Positions 39,245 through 46,695 of a DNA stretch of 64,000 nucleotides are shown here, piece after piece. The position numbers and the translations under genes are program-made. The DNA is taken from positions 3,727,501 to 3,791,500 of the forward strand of contig NZ_CP060139.1 of NCBI RefSeq assembly GCF_014524565.1. Reading direction: 5' to 3'. The first letter of the stretch is position 1. The number at the start of each line of letters is the position of its first letter. The notes beneath the pieces were generated by a model that was not told the origin of the DNA, ran no database searches, and was given only the letters and a program-made list of their open reading frames with translations. This stretch comes from Croceimicrobium hydrocarbonivorans (lineage in GTDB: Bacteria; Bacteroidota; Bacteroidia; Flavobacteriales; Schleiferiaceae).

Positions 39245-39781
39245 ATGAACCAACCCAGCCTTAATGAGTATCAAATGCGTCCTCGTTACAAGTTTAGTAA
39301 TGAGCGTACTGCAGCTGAATTACGGAGCTCCTTAAAACAGGCCTTGAGCAGTGATGCTAATTGGCCTTTGCAGTATAAGGATACGCACGGACATTTAATT
39401 TTCTCCTACAAGAAAAAAGATCGTCATACCTGGTCGCCAGAAATGGATTTAAACTTGGAAGAACAAGCGGAAGGAGGTACGCTGATTCGCGTTTTAATTG
39501 GACCTGCAGCCGGTATTTGGACCTTTTTCATGTTCCTCTATACCATCTGTATTTTAATTGCCGCAGGAAGCTTTGTTTTAAGCTATTCCCAGTATGTGCT
39601 CAATAAAACCATTTGGGGTTTTTGGTTATTGCCCATAGCAGTCCTGGGAGCGGTAGCGGTATACCTGGCCGGACTTTATGGAAAGAGTAGGGCCATTCCT
39701 CAAATGATATTTCTCAAGAAATTTTTTGATGCTGCCTTGCCTAAAAGCGTCTTGCTGGAAGGAGATCTTAGGAAGGTATAA
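39245..39781 (+). CDS. hypothetical two-span membrane protein
   Basis: A 178-residue protein that I do not recognise with certainty. The first 90 residues look soluble and beta-rich (MRPRYKFSNERTAAELRSSL, HLIFSYKKKDRHTWSPEM, LNLEEQAEGGTLIRVLIGP), like a small START/SRPBCC-like fold. Two hydrophobic helices follow (about 93-118 and 124-146: WTFFMFLYTICILIAAGSFV and FWLLPIAVLGAVAVYLAGLY) and a basic tail. It stands alone, divergent from ribD, with a tRNA-derived terminator downstream. Function unknown. Confidence 0.7.
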   Translation: MNQPSLNEYQMRPRYKFSNERTAAELRSSLKQALSSDANWPLQYKDTHGHLIFSYKKKDRHTWSPEMDLNLEEQAEGGTLIRVLIGPAAGIWTFFMFLYTICILIAAGSFVLSYSQYVLNKTIWGFWLLPIAVLGAVAVYLAGLYGKSRAIPQMIFLKKFFDAALPKSVLLEGDLRKV

Positions 39782-39814
39782 ATGGCTTGAAATAGCTACA
39801 AGAATCGTATAACG

Positions 39815-39846
39815 AAAAAAGGCCCTGAAAATCAGAGCCTTTTTCT
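39815..39846. terminator. duplicated tRNA terminator, shared with the membrane protein gene
   Basis: AAAAAGGCCCTGA and TCAGAGCCTTTTT form a long stem with one mismatch around AAA. T runs exist on both sides, so it can end the rightward membrane-protein transcript and leftward transcription. Confidence 0.75.
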
Positions 39847-39851
39847 ATTTG

Positions 39852-39905
39852 TAGCGAGGACGAGGATTGAACCCGTGTCCGCCTCTGGCGGATAAGAATC
39901 CTCCG
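39852..39905 (-). pseudogene. truncated tRNA copy (3' half only)
   Basis: The minus strand has an intact T arm (ACGGGTTCAATCCTCGT, one G-U pair) and the acceptor 3' strand CCTCGCTA, matching the Met-CAT tRNA nearby. No D arm or 5' acceptor strand exists upstream, so it cannot fold as a tRNA. Where the anticodon arm should be there is a perfect hairpin, TCCGCC-AGA-GGCGGA. Confidence 0.75.
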
Positions 39906-40023
39906 AAATTTCTTTTAAAATAGATTGAGAAAATGGACGGCATCTCAAATAAAAAATGCTCCTTCACGAATTGAAATGCAGCCCACTTTGAATACAAGCG
40001 AACTGATCCAAAATCACTAAACG

Positions 40024-40053
40024 AAAAAAGGCCCTGAAAATCAGAGCCTTTTT
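40024..40053 (-). terminator. terminator of tRNA-Met
   Basis: Same hairpin as at 39815: AAAAAGGCCCTGA and TCAGAGCCTTTTT with one mismatch, lying just after the tRNA 3' end on the minus strand. Confidence 0.8.
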
Positions 40054-40060
40054 CTTTTTG

Positions 40061-40134
40061 TAGCGAGGACGGGAGTTGAACCCGTGACCTCCGGGTTATG
40101 AATCCGACGCTCTAACCAACTGAGCTACCTCGCC
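40061..40134 (-). tRNA. tRNA with CAT anticodon (elongator Met likely)
   Basis: A complete cloverleaf of 74 bases on the minus strand: acceptor GGCGAGG with CCTCGCT, D arm GCTC-AGTTGGTTA-GAGC, anticodon loop TTCATAA, variable AGGTC and T arm ACGGGTTCAACTCCCGT. CCA is not encoded. The lack of a mismatched 1-72 initiator pair and initiator GGG/CCC anticodon stem points to elongator Met; an Ile tRNA needing lysidine is a less likely reading. Confidence 0.95.
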
Positions 40135-40146
40135 GTTTTCGGGCGG

Positions 40147-40175
40147 CAAATATACTGACATTTCTAAATTCACAA
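40147..40175 (-). promoter_or_regulatory. promoter of tRNA-Met
   Basis: On the minus strand TTG (40173-40175) and TATATTTG (40147-40154) are 18 bases apart. The -7 element is 12 bases before the mature tRNA 5' end. Confidence 0.7.
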
Positions 40176-40246
40176 AGATTTGTGGCAAGGTTTTTCACTG
40201 CTACTTTTTTATATATTGCGCCCTTCTCAATAGTTAATGATCTAAG

Positions 40247-40636
40247 ATGTCCGATAAAACAAAATTCGAGCTTGAATTCCCGGTAAAAGCTTCCCCTTCA
40301 ATGTTATTCCCTTATTTGTCCACTCCCAGCGGTTTGTCTGAGTGGTTTTCGGACGATGTAAATTCTCGTGGTGAGAAGTATACTTTTATCTGGGAAGGAG
40401 AGGAGCGCGACGCTTTTCGTATCGCTCGAAAAAAAGATCAGTTCATTCGCTTTCGTTGGGAAGAGGATGAGGATGAAGGCAACAAGTACTTTTTCGAATT
40501 CCGTATTGAAGTAGATGAGCTAACCAATGATACCTCCTTAATCATCGTAGATTATAGTGAGGAGGATGAAATCGAAGAAGACAAACTTCTTTGGGATAGC
40601 CAGGTTCACCAATTACTGCACACGATCGGATCCTAA
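40247..40636 (+). CDS. START-like domain protein (AHSA1/SRPBCC type)
   Basis: A 129-residue acidic soluble protein. MSDKTKFELEFPVKASPSML then LFPYLSTPSGLSEWFSDDV is typical of the small START-like/AHSA1 proteins of Bacteroidota, and the ending LLWDSQVHQLLHTIGS forms the long C-terminal helix over the cavity. The ligand and role are unknown. Runs of Glu and Asp (EEDEDEG, EEDEIEED) are notable. It is three bases ahead of the PAP2 gene, so it may be co-transcribed with the envelope-lipid group. Confidence 0.82.
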   Translation: MSDKTKFELEFPVKASPSMLFPYLSTPSGLSEWFSDDVNSRGEKYTFIWEGEERDAFRIARKKDQFIRFRWEEDEDEGNKYFFEFRIEVDELTNDTSLIIVDYSEEDEIEEDKLLWDSQVHQLLHTIGS

Positions 40637-40639
40637 ATT

Positions 40640-41284
40640 ATGCGAATCAACCAAATCATTCGGTCGCTAAGATGGTTTCTGGCACCGACCCTGATCTTTG
40701 GTTTACTTGCTCTGTTTTTTACCGCCCGCAATGGCTTGGCGGAAACACAGATATGGTTTAATCAGTACTATTCTAATTTTTTAGATTCAGCCATGCCCTG
40801 GTATACCTACCTAGGGGATGGCTTAGTTTTTTTAATGCTGATTGTTCCTTTTCTGTTCTTGAAAAGACGAGCGATGTTAGCGCTGATTTTTTCAGCTGTG
40901 CTCACCTTGCTTTTCACTTCAGCATTAAAATCTTATTTTAACGAACCCAGACCCATGCGCTATTTTGAGCAGCTGGATTATGATCTACGGGAAGTACCAG
41001 GCGTAAAAGCCCATTACAATCATTCCTTTCCCAGTGGTCATACTACCGCAGCCTTTGCCGCTTGGGGAGTACTGGCATTTTTCCTTCGTAAAAAGGGCTG
41101 GCAATTACTTTGTTTCAGCATTGCATTAGGAGTGGCTTATTCTAGAATTTACCTCTCCATGCATTTTTTACGAGATGTGGGTGCCGGTGCTATTTTAGGT
41201 GCATTTATTGCTATAAATGCTTTGTATTTGGCTTTCAAAATAAATAAGGATTGGGTACAAGCCTACTGGTTTAAACGCCAATGA
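40640..41284 (+). CDS. PAP2-family membrane phosphatase
   Basis: A 214-residue membrane phosphatase with about six spans. All three PAP2 motifs are present: K97 to R104-P105 (KSYFNEPRP), PSGH (131-134) and S168-R169, H175, D179 in SRIYLSMHFLRD. It should remove phosphate from lipid phosphates at the outer face of the inner membrane, for example undecaprenyl diphosphate or lipid A. The overlap ATGA with the following ArnT-like gene suggests joint action in lipid or lipid-A modification, which is inference. Confidence 0.92.
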   Translation: MRINQIIRSLRWFLAPTLIFGLLALFFTARNGLAETQIWFNQYYSNFLDSAMPWYTYLGDGLVFLMLIVPFLFLKRRAMLALIFSAVLTLLFTSALKSYFNEPRPMRYFEQLDYDLREVPGVKAHYNHSFPSGHTTAAFAAWGVLAFFLRKKGWQLLCFSIALGVAYSRIYLSMHFLRDVGAGAILGAFIAINALYLAFKINKDWVQAYWFKRQ

Positions 41285-42945
41285 AGTACTTCGATAAAAA
41301 TACCTGGTTTTGGATTCTCATAGGGGCCCTCTTTTTCTTGCCTTTCTTAGGCGGAGTGCACCTTTTTGATTGGGATGAAGTCAATTTTGCGGAGCTCGCA
41401 CGTGAAATGGTGATGAGCGGAGATTGGTTACATATGACCATTAACTTCGAAACCTTTACCGAAAAACCGCCTTTGTTCTTTTGGTTGCAAGCTAGCTCTA
41501 TGGAGCTCTTTGGGATTGGCGAATACGCAGCGCGATTCCCTAATGCCTTATTAGGAATCCTTGTTTTACCGTTTCTCTACATCAGTGGTAAGTTTTTGGT
41601 AGATCGCAAATTTGGATTCTTCTGGGCCTTAAGTTGGTTTGGTGCCACCTTGCCCTTCCTTTATTTCAAATCCGGGATTATCGATCCCTATTTCAACTTC
41701 TTTATATTTAATGGCCTCTTTTTCCTGATTCACTTTTTATGGAAGCGCAATCAGGTAAACTTCATTTTCCTTTCTAAATCGGCTCGCTTTTACCTGGTTG
41801 TAGGAGGAATTTTTATCGGCTTGGCCATTTTAACCAAAGGTCCGGTAGCTTATCTAATCATCTTCCTCACCTTGGTAGCTTATGCTATTTCCAAGTCACT
41901 GCGATTTGGAATGAAGATTTCCGATTTTCTCATTTACTCCTTAGTAGCGCTAGGGGTCTTCTTGCTCTGGTTTTTAGTAGAATACAGCTTTAATGGCCCC
42001 GACTTTATTGTAGATTTCACCATTCGACAGTGGGAGTTGCTCACTACTAATGACGCGGGGCATGGTGGATTTCCGGCCTATCATTTTGTAGTGCTTTTAC
42101 TGGGCTGTTTTCCCGCTAGTATTTTCGCTTTACGCGGATTAGGCAAAATAGAAGGCCTGCATCCGCATGTGGCCGATTTCCAGCGTTGGATGATTATCCT
42201 CCTTTCGGTGGTGCTAGTATTATTCTCCCTCGTTGGAACTAAGATTATTCACTATAGTTCCATGGCCTATTATCCGATTAGTTTCCTATCGGCCTTAAGC
42301 CTCTGGCAAATCAGTGAGTTTCCGCGCAAGCATAAAATTTGGATTGCCATCAGCTTAAGCTTTATTGCCTTTATAGCGATTGCAGTCTCAATAGCTTTGC
42401 CTTGGGCGGGCATGCATGTGGACGAGATTATTCATCTTTTTGATAAAGATCCCTTTGCCAAAGCCAATATGGATGCTGAAGTGCCCTGGTCCGCATGGGA
42501 TTATATTCCCGCAATCATCTTGCTATTTACCATTATTGGTTATTGGATTTACCGCAAGCGCAATCCGGGCTTTTCCTTCCGACTTTTATTTTTCGGAAAT
42601 GCTGTTTGGGTATTTGCCGCTTTGATCTTCTTTATCGGCAAGGTGGAGCGCATTTCACAAAGAGCAGCGGTGGAGTTTTTCGAATCCTATGCTCAGGAAG
42701 AAGTTTACTTTGTGAATTATGGCTATAAAAGCTATGTGCCCTGGTTCTATGGGGAAGTACAACCCTATGTAGATCCCAAGGCCTATAAACGCGAATGGTT
42801 ATACCACGGACAGGTAGATCGCGATGTGCTTATCGCCACCAAAGTAAATAAGGTAGGACAAATGATTCGAGAAATTCCCGATGCTCAATTGCTCTACCAT
42901 AAGAATGGATTTTACTTCTATCGCCGAAAGGCTTATTCTAGATAA
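41281..42945 (+). CDS. ArnT-like GT-C glycosyltransferase
   Basis: A 554-residue polytopic membrane enzyme. The first loop has FDWDEVNFAELAREM with D30 and D32-E33, then FTEKPPLFFWLQASSMELFG and ARFPNALLG, closely matching the ArnT/PMT-2 family that transfers sugars from undecaprenyl phosphate. About eleven helices are followed by a C-terminal soluble domain (about 455-554). The acceptor is probably lipid A or another envelope glycan. It overlaps the PAP2 gene by four bases and its 3' end overlaps the convergent GT2 gene by 13 bases. Confidence 0.88.
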   Translation: MKYFDKNTWFWILIGALFFLPFLGGVHLFDWDEVNFAELAREMVMSGDWLHMTINFETFTEKPPLFFWLQASSMELFGIGEYAARFPNALLGILVLPFLYISGKFLVDRKFGFFWALSWFGATLPFLYFKSGIIDPYFNFFIFNGLFFLIHFLWKRNQVNFIFLSKSARFYLVVGGIFIGLAILTKGPVAYLIIFLTLVAYAISKSLRFGMKISDFLIYSLVALGVFLLWFLVEYSFNGPDFIVDFTIRQWELLTTNDAGHGGFPAYHFVVLLLGCFPASIFALRGLGKIEGLHPHVADFQRWMIILLSVVLVLFSLVGTKIIHYSSMAYYPISFLSALSLWQISEFPRKHKIWIAISLSFIAFIAIAVSIALPWAGMHVDEIIHLFDKDPFAKANMDAEVPWSAWDYIPAIILLFTIIGYWIYRKRNPGFSFRLLFFGNAVWVFAALIFFIGKVERISQRAAVEFFESYAQEEVYFVNYGYKSYVPWFYGEVQPYVDPKAYKREWLYHGQVDRDVLIATKVNKVGQMIREIPDAQLLYHKNGFYFYRRKAYSR

Positions 42946-43673
42946 GCAGGCTTAATTAAGCCCCATTTGGCAAATCGGTATTGCAAGGAAACCTTTAATA
43001 CTCCCAATCCATAGATGGCCGAGCGCTTAAAGTTGATCGAAGATGCCTCTTCAAAATACTTGGTTGGGCAAGTGATCTCTGCAATATCAAATCCTTTGTA
43101 GAAAATCTGAGCCAGCATCTGATTATCAAAGACAAAGTCGTCTGAATTGCTGTTATAAGCAGTGGCTTCCAAAACTTCTTTCGAAAAAGCCCGGTATCCA
43201 GTATGATATTCAGAAAGCTTTTGGCTCATTAGAATATTCTGACTCAAGGTAAGAATGCGATTGGCCACATATTTATACCAAGGCATGCCACCTCTAAGGG
43301 CACCTTTACCTAAAATACGAGAACCTAAAACCACCGGGTAAACGTCGTTGGCAATTAAATAAGCCATAGACTCAATCAGCTTTGGGGTATACTGATAGTC
43401 GGGGTGAAGCATAATAACGATATCACCACCAAGCTCCAGTGCTTTATTGTAGCAAGATTTCTGGTTTCCGCCGTATCCCTTATTCTTTTCATGAGGGATA
43501 ATGTGCTTTATACCTAAGGATTTTCCCACCTCAATGGTGTTGTCAGTAGAGTTATCATCAACTAAAACTACTTCATCTACAATGGAACCTGGAATTTCAT
43601 TGTAGGTGCGCTCCAGGGTTTTAGCAGCATTATAAGCTGGCAAAACCACTACTATTTTTTTATTGCCGATCAT
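42933..43673 (-). CDS. GT2 polyprenyl-phosphate-type glycosyltransferase, no membrane spans
   Basis: A 246-residue GT2 enzyme starting at the ATG at 43673 (MIGNKKIVVVLPAYNAAKTL); an in-frame TTG at 43697 lies before the promoter element and is rejected. Motifs: VDDNSTDNT, HEKNKGYGGNQK, and MLHPDYQYTP, where the metal-binding position reads HPD rather than the usual DAD. EYHTGYRAFS and the basic C-terminus match dolichol-phosphate-mannose-synthase-like enzymes, but the usual C-terminal spans are absent, so it would be cytosolic or peripheral. It may load the lipid donor used by the neighbouring ArnT-like enzyme. Confidence 0.86.
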   Translation of the reverse strand: MIGNKKIVVVLPAYNAAKTLERTYNEIPGSIVDEVVLVDDNSTDNTIEVGKSLGIKHIIPHEKNKGYGGNQKSCYNKALELGGDIVIMLHPDYQYTPKLIESMAYLIANDVYPVVLGSRILGKGALRGGMPWYKYVANRILTLSQNILMSQKLSEYHTGYRAFSKEVLEATAYNSNSDDFVFDNQMLAQIFYKGFDIAEITCPTKYFEEASSINFKRSAIYGLGVLKVSLQYRFAKWGLIKPAYLE

Positions 43674-43679
43674 GGCCTG

Positions 43680-43687
43680 CAAAATTA
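43680..43687 (-). promoter_or_regulatory. -7 element of the GT2 gene, leaderless arrangement
   Basis: TAATTTTG on the minus strand, ending six bases before the ATG at 43673, so transcription would start at or next to the start codon. Confidence 0.55.
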
Positions 43688-43766
43688 GAATTTTCAAAAG
43701 CTCCTGAAAGCGTCTATTCGCAAAGAATTAATTAGTTTGCTAGACAATATATAACAGCAGTACACA

Positions 43767-46646
43767 GTGAGGAGAATTATTATTGGGCTACTTTGCTTAT
43801 TGATGGTGCAGTCGGTTGCGGCTCAGGTAATTAAAGGAAAGGTCATTGATGCGAAAACCGAGGAACCGGTGATCATGGCCAATGTGGTAATTAAGGGTAC
43901 AAGCATCGGAACTTCCACAGATTTGGATGGAAATTTCAGTTTAGACGCAAAAAAAACCGCTTTCCCGCTGAAAATTATTGTCTCTTTTATCGGATATCAA
44001 GATTTAGAAGTAGAAGTGAAATCTACCGATCAAGAATTTATAATCCGATTAAAAGAAGACAGCGAAATGCTCGAAGCGGTGGATATTATCGAGCAAAGGC
44101 TCAGTAAAAAACAAAGAGAATCAGCCTTAACGGTTGAAGCTTTGGATGGCCGGGCTATTCGAGAAACTCCAGCACCCAACTTTTATGAAGCCTTGGGTAA
44201 TCTAAAAGGGGTGGACTTAACTTCAGCCAGTATCGGTTTCAAAATCATTAATACCCGCGGTTTTAATTCCACATCCCCCGTGCGAAGTCTCCAATTGATT
44301 GATGGGGTAGACAATCAGGCTCCGGGTCTTAACTTCTCTCTGGGGAACTTTCTTGGAGCCAATGAATTGGATATTACCACAGTTGATATCATCGCCGGTG
44401 CTTCTACCGCCTTTTATGGACCGGGAGCATTTAATGGCGTAATCTCCATGACCACCAAAGATCCTTTCCTTTATCAGGGATTATCATTTTCGCAAAAAGT
44501 AGGGGAGCGGGCCTTATCGGAAACCGCGGTGCGTTATGCCGAGTCTTTCAAACTATTTAGTGAAAGTCGAGATGATTTCGCTTTTAAGATTAATTTATTC
44601 TACCTCCGTGCCGATGACTGGGAAGCGGATAATTACGATCCGGTAGATGATTCGAAAGTGGATCGCACCAATCCGGGGCGCTATGATGCCGTGAATATCT
44701 ATGGCGATGAAAGTTTGGCCTCTAATAATGAGCGAGAGTCTTTTGAGGATGTGAAGTTCAATAACCGTCCGGGTTTAGGCATCTTCTATCGTCCGGGATA
44801 CCAGGAAATAGATTTGGTAGATTATGATACCCGCAATTTTAAAGGGAATATCAACTTGGCTTATCGTACTGATAAAGACCTGCGTTTTGATTATACCTTA
44901 AACTATGGTACCGGTACTACAGTGTATCAAGGTGAAAACCGCTTCAGTCTGAAGGGTATCCAGTTTATGCAAAACATTGTAGAAGTTTCTAAGAAGGATA
45001 AATTCTTTGTACGAGCTTATGCCACAGTGGAAGATGCAGGCCAGAGTTACGATGCGGTATTAACTGCCTTCAAAATGAATGATGCGGTTTTAGGAGATGA
45101 AGCCACTTGGAATCAAACTTATAGTTCTGCCTGGTCTGGCGCACCTTTCCGTTTTGCCAATGCCTTTCAGAATGCCGCCAATTTTAATGTAGCTAGCCCT
45201 AGCTTCGATTCGGCTTTTTATGCCAATGAGTATCAAGATATTTTAAGAGAATACAATGAGTTGCTGAGCAATTTCCATGATTCCTTATTAGGAATTATTT
45301 CCGGAGGTCGTCCATTGCCTGGTTCTGCCACTTATGATTCCATTTTCAATGATGTAACCTCCCGAACCTTTACCGATGGAGGTTCTCGTTTTTATGATCG
45401 CTCGGCCTTATATCATGTAATGGGCGAATATAAATTTGAACCCTTCGAAGGCTATAAAATGAGAGTGGGTGGCAATTTCCGTTTGTATCGTCCCAATTCG
45501 CGCGGTAATATTTTTGATGAAGTAATTGCCTCTTCCATTAAAACCGATAGCGTTGGTAATGTAATTTCTCAGGAATACCGCCAGATATCCAATTCCGAAT
45601 TCGGTTTTTATTACGGTGCTGAGAAGTTCTTTTTAGGAGAGGTATTAAAAGCCAGCTTCACCTTGAGGATGGATAAAAATCAAAACTTTGATTACCTCTT
45701 TTCTCCGGCAGCATCCCTGGTTTATAATTTAGGAGCAAATCACACCTTCCGCGGATCTTTAGGGAGGGCCATTCGTAATCCAACTTTACAAGATCAATAC
45801 CTGCGTTATGATGTAGGTAGGGCTGTATTATTAGGAAATATCGAAGGCTATGATTCTTTGATCACCTTTGATTCCTTTGACTATTACCGTTCTCAAGAGA
45901 ATTTAGATCGCGATAATCTCGATTTCTTTAATGTGGCACCCATTCAGCCAGAGCGGGTTACTACTGCCGAAATTGGTTATCGCGGAACTTGGTTTAAAAG
46001 GGTATTTGTGGATTTCAATTATTTCCACTCCTGGTATACCAGCTTTATTGGATATCAATTCGGGCTTGACCCACGCTTTGATCCGGTATTCACGGACCGT
46101 ATTCGCAGTTTAAGAGCTTATCGTGTGGCGGCCAATGCAGAAGGATTGGTAATTACCCAAGGCTTTAATGCCGGTGTGAATTATTATTTGGATGATCATT
46201 TAAGCGTGAGTGGAAACTATAGCTACAATTCCATTGATCTAACTCCTAAATCAAACTTTATCACCGAGACTTTTTATAAGGATGAATTGGAAAAATCCAG
46301 CTCCGAAGATCCCATTGTACCAGCCTTTAATACTCCTAAGCACAAATACAATTTGAGCTTCTCTGGTCGTGATTATAAGCCCTGGAAAGGCAAAGATCAT
46401 AACTTGGGATTCGCGGTAACCTACAAATGGATTCAAGGATTTACCTTCGAAGGATCCCCTCAATTTACCGGCTTTATCGACACCTATGATTTGGTAGATG
46501 CCCAAGTAAGTTATGTTGTAAAGCCTTGGAACAGTACCTTTAAGCTTGGTGCCTCCAATATCTTAAACAATAAAGTATTTCAGGTTTACGGTGGACCAAG
46601 GGTAGGCCGATTAGCGTACTTTTCAGTATTGGTCGAGCTTGACTGA
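43767..46646 (+). CDS. TonB-dependent outer-membrane receptor
   Basis: A 959-residue outer-membrane protein with a GTG start at 43767; the resulting MRRIIIGLLCLLMVQSVAAQ is a good signal peptide. A carboxypeptidase-regulatory-like domain (about 20-105, VIKGKVIDAKTEEPVIMANV) precedes the plug (about 113-230, NTRGFNSTSPVRSLQLIDGV and ASTAFYGPGAFNGVI). The beta-barrel with many aromatic strands follows and ends in LAYFSVLVELD. A SusD partner is absent. It probably imports a ligand together with the secreted protein that follows 49 bases later. Confidence 0.93.
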   Translation: MRRIIIGLLCLLMVQSVAAQVIKGKVIDAKTEEPVIMANVVIKGTSIGTSTDLDGNFSLDAKKTAFPLKIIVSFIGYQDLEVEVKSTDQEFIIRLKEDSEMLEAVDIIEQRLSKKQRESALTVEALDGRAIRETPAPNFYEALGNLKGVDLTSASIGFKIINTRGFNSTSPVRSLQLIDGVDNQAPGLNFSLGNFLGANELDITTVDIIAGASTAFYGPGAFNGVISMTTKDPFLYQGLSFSQKVGERALSETAVRYAESFKLFSESRDDFAFKINLFYLRADDWEADNYDPVDDSKVDRTNPGRYDAVNIYGDESLASNNERESFEDVKFNNRPGLGIFYRPGYQEIDLVDYDTRNFKGNINLAYRTDKDLRFDYTLNYGTGTTVYQGENRFSLKGIQFMQNIVEVSKKDKFFVRAYATVEDAGQSYDAVLTAFKMNDAVLGDEATWNQTYSSAWSGAPFRFANAFQNAANFNVASPSFDSAFYANEYQDILREYNELLSNFHDSLLGIISGGRPLPGSATYDSIFNDVTSRTFTDGGSRFYDRSALYHVMGEYKFEPFEGYKMRVGGNFRLYRPNSRGNIFDEVIASSIKTDSVGNVISQEYRQISNSEFGFYYGAEKFFLGEVLKASFTLRMDKNQNFDYLFSPAASLVYNLGANHTFRGSLGRAIRNPTLQDQYLRYDVGRAVLLGNIEGYDSLITFDSFDYYRSQENLDRDNLDFFNVAPIQPERVTTAEIGYRGTWFKRVFVDFNYFHSWYTSFIGYQFGLDPRFDPVFTDRIRSLRAYRVAANAEGLVITQGFNAGVNYYLDDHLSVSGNYSYNSIDLTPKSNFITETFYKDELEKSSSEDPIVPAFNTPKHKYNLSFSGRDYKPWKGKDHNLGFAVTYKWIQGFTFEGSPQFTGFIDTYDLVDAQVSYVVKPWNSTFKLGASNILNNKVFQVYGGPRVGRLAYFSVLVELD

Positions 46647-46695
46647 TTTTCCAGATAAAAATTTCCTTAAATTCGAAACAACAAATAAATAGCAG

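Larger units (their letters stand above)
39811..40086. repeat. 67-base direct repeat of a tRNA 3' end plus terminator
   Basis: Bases 39811-39877 and 40020-40086 match at 63 of 67 positions. Each unit has the same terminator hairpin followed by the 3' part of a tRNA on the minus strand. The offset is 209 bases. The spacer (about 39906-40019) contains no gene and nothing recognisable. Confidence 0.85.

Noticed and set aside
38155-39250. An FMN riboswitch before ribD
   Set aside because: The -7 element ends five bases before the ATG, leaving no leader that could fold into an aptamer.
39906-40019. A small mobile element between the two tRNA-derived repeats
   Set aside because: Only about 115 bases, no gene, no terminal inverted repeats. 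The duplication is reported, but no element is present.
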